Source: Ignavibacteria bacterium
Lineage (GTDB): Bacteria > Bacteroidota > Ignavibacteria > UBA10030 > SZUA-254
Assembly: GCA_005877655.1 (NCBI GenBank)
Contig: VBOC01000103.1
Coordinates: 1 to 8,321, forward strand
DNA length: 8,321 bases
Direction of reading: 5' to 3'
The notes below the pieces were generated by a model. That model searched no databases, was not told the origin of the DNA, and saw nothing but the letters and a program-made list of their open reading frames with translations. This document shows positions 6,798 through 8,321 of this stretch, piece by piece. A program made the translations under genes and the position numbers. Each line of letters opens with the position of its first letter. The first letter of the stretch is position 1.

Positions 6798-7203
6798 CGG
6801 ATGACTTCAGATTTTTTGTGACCACGATTTTGCTCACACGATTGGAGTATTCGTACCTCAGTTCGTCAACCATTTTCCGCACGAGATGAACTCCGAGCCC
6901 CCCGACCGGTCTCCGGCCGAGCGGTTGATCGACGCTCGCCTCCGGGAGTTTCGTCAAATCGTATTCATCCACATCGAAATCCGTGAGCTGGACGACTGCC
7001 GAGTCACCAACCTTCTCGAGGCTTACGGCGATCTCGTTTTCACTGCCGCGGTTGTATTTCACCAGGTTTGTAAAGAGCTCCTCAACGATGAACTGCAGCG
7101 CGTAGCTTGCGGAATGATTGATACGATGGTACAGCATGAATTCGTCGATGTACTCGAAGACCGAATTCAACGACCCCATCTCCTTCGGAAATTTTTTCTC
7201 CAT
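6769..7203 (-). CDS. RsbW/SpoIIAB-like HATPase anti-sigma serine kinase
   Basis: A 144-residue GHKL-type ATPase of the small serine-kinase class that phosphorylates STAS antagonists and binds a partner such as a sigma factor. The N box is E-E-L-F-T-N-L (41-47, with E42 and N46), and the G2 lid is G-G-L-G-V-H-L-V (101-108). The G1 position reads T-D-F-D-V-D-E-Y-D (74-82): the leading Asp is kept but the usual Gly two residues later is D77, so ATP binding may be altered. I chose ATG at 7201-7203. A frame open to 7320 would add 39 residues with no family resemblance and would begin inside the -35 element of the promoter at 7292-7320. It overlaps the STAS gene by 29 bases. The neighbouring ECF sigma factor need not be its target; ECF factors are usually controlled by their own anti-sigma partner, which is present here. 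Confidence 0.87.
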   Translation of the reverse strand: MEKKFPKEMGSLNSVFEYIDEFMLYHRINHSASYALQFIVEELFTNLVKYNRGSENEIAVSLEKVGDSAVVQLTDFDVDEYDLTKLPEASVDQPLGRRPVGGLGVHLVRKMVDELRYEYSNRVSKIVVTKNLKSSGVQGHGQEQ

Positions 7204-7229
7204 TGGGGTGAAAGCGGTATTGAGGAATA

Positions 7230-7246
7230 GCCCGGGCGACCCGGGC
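7230..7246 (-). other. GC-rich hairpin in the leader of the kinase gene
   Basis: Arms GCCCGGG (7230-7236) and CCCGGGC (7240-7246) form a perfect seven-base-pair stem with a three-base loop. It lies within the predicted ~82-base untranslated leader, about 26 bases before the ATG at 7203. No T-run follows, so it is not an ordinary terminator. It could influence mRNA stability or translation, but that is not shown. Confidence 0.55.
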
Positions 7247-7291
7247 GCGTCACGCTTAGCTTGATGAACCCGCCCCCGAAAGGAATTGTCA

Positions 7292-7320
7292 ATTGTATGA
7301 AGTTCTGAGTCGAAAGTCAA
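7292..7320 (-). promoter_or_regulatory. Housekeeping-type promoter for the kinase/STAS genes
   Basis: On the minus strand, TTGACT (7320-7315) and TACAAT (7297-7292) are separated by exactly 17 bases, a close match to the sigma-70 consensus TTGACA/TATAAT. Transcription would begin near 7285, about 82 bases before the chosen ATG at 7203. It sits just downstream of the upp stop, so the signalling genes can be expressed independently of upp. A second TTGACA further downstream lacks a good -10 element. Confidence 0.75.
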
Positions 7321-7370
7321 TAATCTCCCTTCTTGTGCCCGGGAACCGGAATTGGAGCCTGATTGGCGCC

Positions 7371-8042
7371 TTATTCGGCGGTGCCGAAGATCCGATCGCC
7401 CGCGTCCCCGAGGCCCGGCAGGATGTATCCCTGCTTGTTCAGCCTCCGGTCAAGGGCGCACGTATAGACTCTCACATCCGGATGGGTTCTCGCGAGCAGG
7501 TCTACGCCCTCCGGGGCGGCGACGAGGCACACGAAGCGGATTCTCTCGGCGCCCTTCTCTCTCAGAAGCGTGATGGCGGATGTCGCGCTTCCTCCGGTCG
7601 CAAGCATTGGGTCCAGAACGATGACCAGCGCGGGGCGCAGCCTTCTGGGGAATTTCAGATAATAATCCACCGGCTTGAGCGTCACTTCGTCCCGGTAAAG
7701 GCCGATATGCCCGACCCTGGCCTCGGGAAGAACTTCGACGAAACCTCCCACAAGACCCAGACCTGCCCGCAGAATCGGGACCAGGATAACCGAATCCGAG
7801 ACGGAAAAGCCGGTCGTTTTCTCAAGCGGCGTCATGACGGAAATTCGCCGCACGTTCAGATCGTCCGTAACCTGATAAGCCATCAGGCTCGCCACTCTCC
7901 TCAGCACAGAGCGAAAGATATTGCTGGGGGTGCTTCTGTCGCGCAGAAGCGTGAGATCTCGCCTGATCAACGGATGATCGATCAGCGTTAGCCTCGGTTT
8001 TGAGCCCGCGCCGGACCGTTTCTTGAGACGCTTAGTCGGCAA
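7371..8042 (-). CDS. upp: Uracil phosphoribosyltransferase
   Basis: A 223-residue type I phosphoribosyltransferase making UMP from uracil and PRPP in pyrimidine salvage, in the cytosol. The signatures are I-D-H-P-L near 21-25, R-A-G-L-G-L (92-97), the PRPP-binding loop L-D-P-M-L-A-T-G-G-S (143-152), and the uracil-binding C-terminus Y-I-L-P-G-L-G-D-A-G-D-R (206-217). Known Upp proteins are about 208 residues; the extra length is a basic N-terminal stretch before I-D-H-P-L. I chose TTG at 8040-8042 because AAGAGGA stands six bases before it. The open frame runs further up to 8114, but that part overlaps the preceding gene and has no family resemblance. The start overlaps the end of the oxidoreductase gene by 11 bases, suggesting one transcript. 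No terminator was seen after the stop. Confidence 0.96.
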   Translation of the reverse strand: MPTKRLKKRSGAGSKPRLTLIDHPLIRRDLTLLRDRSTPSNIFRSVLRRVASLMAYQVTDDLNVRRISVMTPLEKTTGFSVSDSVILVPILRAGLGLVGGFVEVLPEARVGHIGLYRDEVTLKPVDYYLKFPRRLRPALVIVLDPMLATGGSATSAITLLREKGAERIRFVCLVAAPEGVDLLARTHPDVRVYTCALDRRLNKQGYILPGLGDAGDRIFGTAE

Positions 8043-8321
8043 GTTGTATCCTCTTCTTCGCCTGGTTGGCAGCGACCAGAATCGGATCCCAGAGCGGCGC
8101 AAACGGAGGAGCATAGATCAGGTCGAGCCGGGAGGCCTCGTCGATGGTGAGACGCTGTTGAATTGCTACCCCGAGCGTATCAGCGCGCAGAACCGTCCCG
8201 TTTCCGCCGTAGAGATTCGCTCCCAGCAGACGCTTCGATCGCCTGTCGAGGATGAGTCTCACGGTTGTCTTTTGGGCCCCGGGCATGATTGCGACTCTGC
8301 CGAACGCTGTGATGAATTCGG
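8032..8321 (-). CDS. FAD/NAD(P)-disulfide oxidoreductase, C-terminal dimerisation domain (partial)
   Basis: The 5' part lies beyond the window edge; the frame stays open to 8321, reading E-F-I-T-A-F-G-R-V-A-I before the first internal Met (8286). The visible ~96 residues match the pyridine-nucleotide disulfide oxidoreductase dimerisation domain: L-I-L-D-R-R-S-K-R-L-L-G-A-N-L-Y-G-G, then A-D-T-L-G-V-A-I-Q-Q-R-L-T, and the diagnostic L-I-Y-A-P-P-F-A-P-L-W-D-P near the end. The Y-A-P-P-F form is typical of the CoA-disulfide reductase / NADH oxidase / persulfide reductase branch rather than mercuric or dihydrolipoyl reductases, so a redox role using FAD and NAD(P)H is likely. The exact substrate cannot be judged without the N-terminal active-site cysteine region. 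The TAA stop overlaps the upp start by 11 bases. Confidence 0.88.
   Translation of the reverse strand, partial: EFITAFGRVAIMPGAQKTTVRLILDRRSKRLLGANLYGGNGTVLRADTLGVAIQQRLTIDEASRLDLIYAPPFAPLWDPILVAANQAKKRIQLAD
8049..8055 (-). promoter_or_regulatory. Shine-Dalgarno site that sets the upp start
   Basis: AAGAGGA on the minus strand lies six bases before TTG at 8042, inside the end of the upstream oxidoreductase gene. It supports the TTG start over the longer open frame reaching 8114. Confidence 0.75.

Noticed and set aside
7204..7320. N-terminal extension of the kinase to an ATG at 7320
   Set aside because: That start would fall inside the -35 element of a near-consensus promoter. The extra residues do not resemble the family, and ATG at 7203 gives a standard length.
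7293..7991. 232-codon plus-strand open frame
   Set aside because: It is antisense to upp, which is unmistakable, and shows no domain features.

Overview
The window is a compact stretch of a Gram-negative bacterial chromosome. Every gene I can support lies on the minus strand. By eye the base composition is moderately GC-rich. ATG, GTG and TTG starts are all used, and clear Shine-Dalgarno sites precede only some genes. The gene content (an outer-membrane metalloprotease/propeller/barrel fusion, an RsbW/RsbV-type switch, and a cysteine-free anti-sigma factor next to an ECF sigma factor) would fit the Bacteroidota/Ignavibacteria/FCB group. That placement is inference from architecture, not a taxonomic result.

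In order of transcription (high to low coordinates): the window opens inside the C-terminal dimerisation domain of an FAD/NAD(P)-dependent disulfide oxidoreductase (8032-8321, 5' part missing). It overlaps upp, uracil phosphoribosyltransferase (7371-8042). A good housekeeping-type promoter (7292-7320) then drives an RsbW-like ATP-binding kinase (6769-7203) and an overlapping STAS-domain antagonist (6513-6797). After 81 bases comes an ECF sigma factor (5889-6431), whose stop overlaps the start of a membrane-spanning anti-sigma factor (5101-5892, ATGA junction). Next is a membrane-anchored coiled-coil repeat protein (4191-4991), closed by a strong intrinsic terminator (4118-4152). Immediately beyond it lie a 996-codon metalloprotease/beta-propeller/outer-membrane-barrel protein (1120-4110) and a PrsW-family intramembrane protease (84-1067), followed by a probable weak terminator (31-64).

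Taken together, the middle and left of the window look like a signalling and envelope-proteolysis neighbourhood. It has a cytoplasmic phosphorylation switch, an ECF sigma factor held by a single-pass anti-sigma factor, a periplasmic coiled-coil protein, an outer-membrane-anchored protease and a PrsW protease. In Bacillus subtilis, PrsW starts destruction of the anti-sigma factor RsiW, so finding PrsW close to an ECF/anti-sigma pair suggests a regulated-proteolysis circuit. This link is a hypothesis from gene order. The most novel-looking item is the repeat protein, with nine units of about 22 residues and a silent-substitution-only internal duplication. No tRNA, rRNA, CRISPR array, insertion sequence or prophage feature was seen, and no non-coding gap exceeds about 170 bases.
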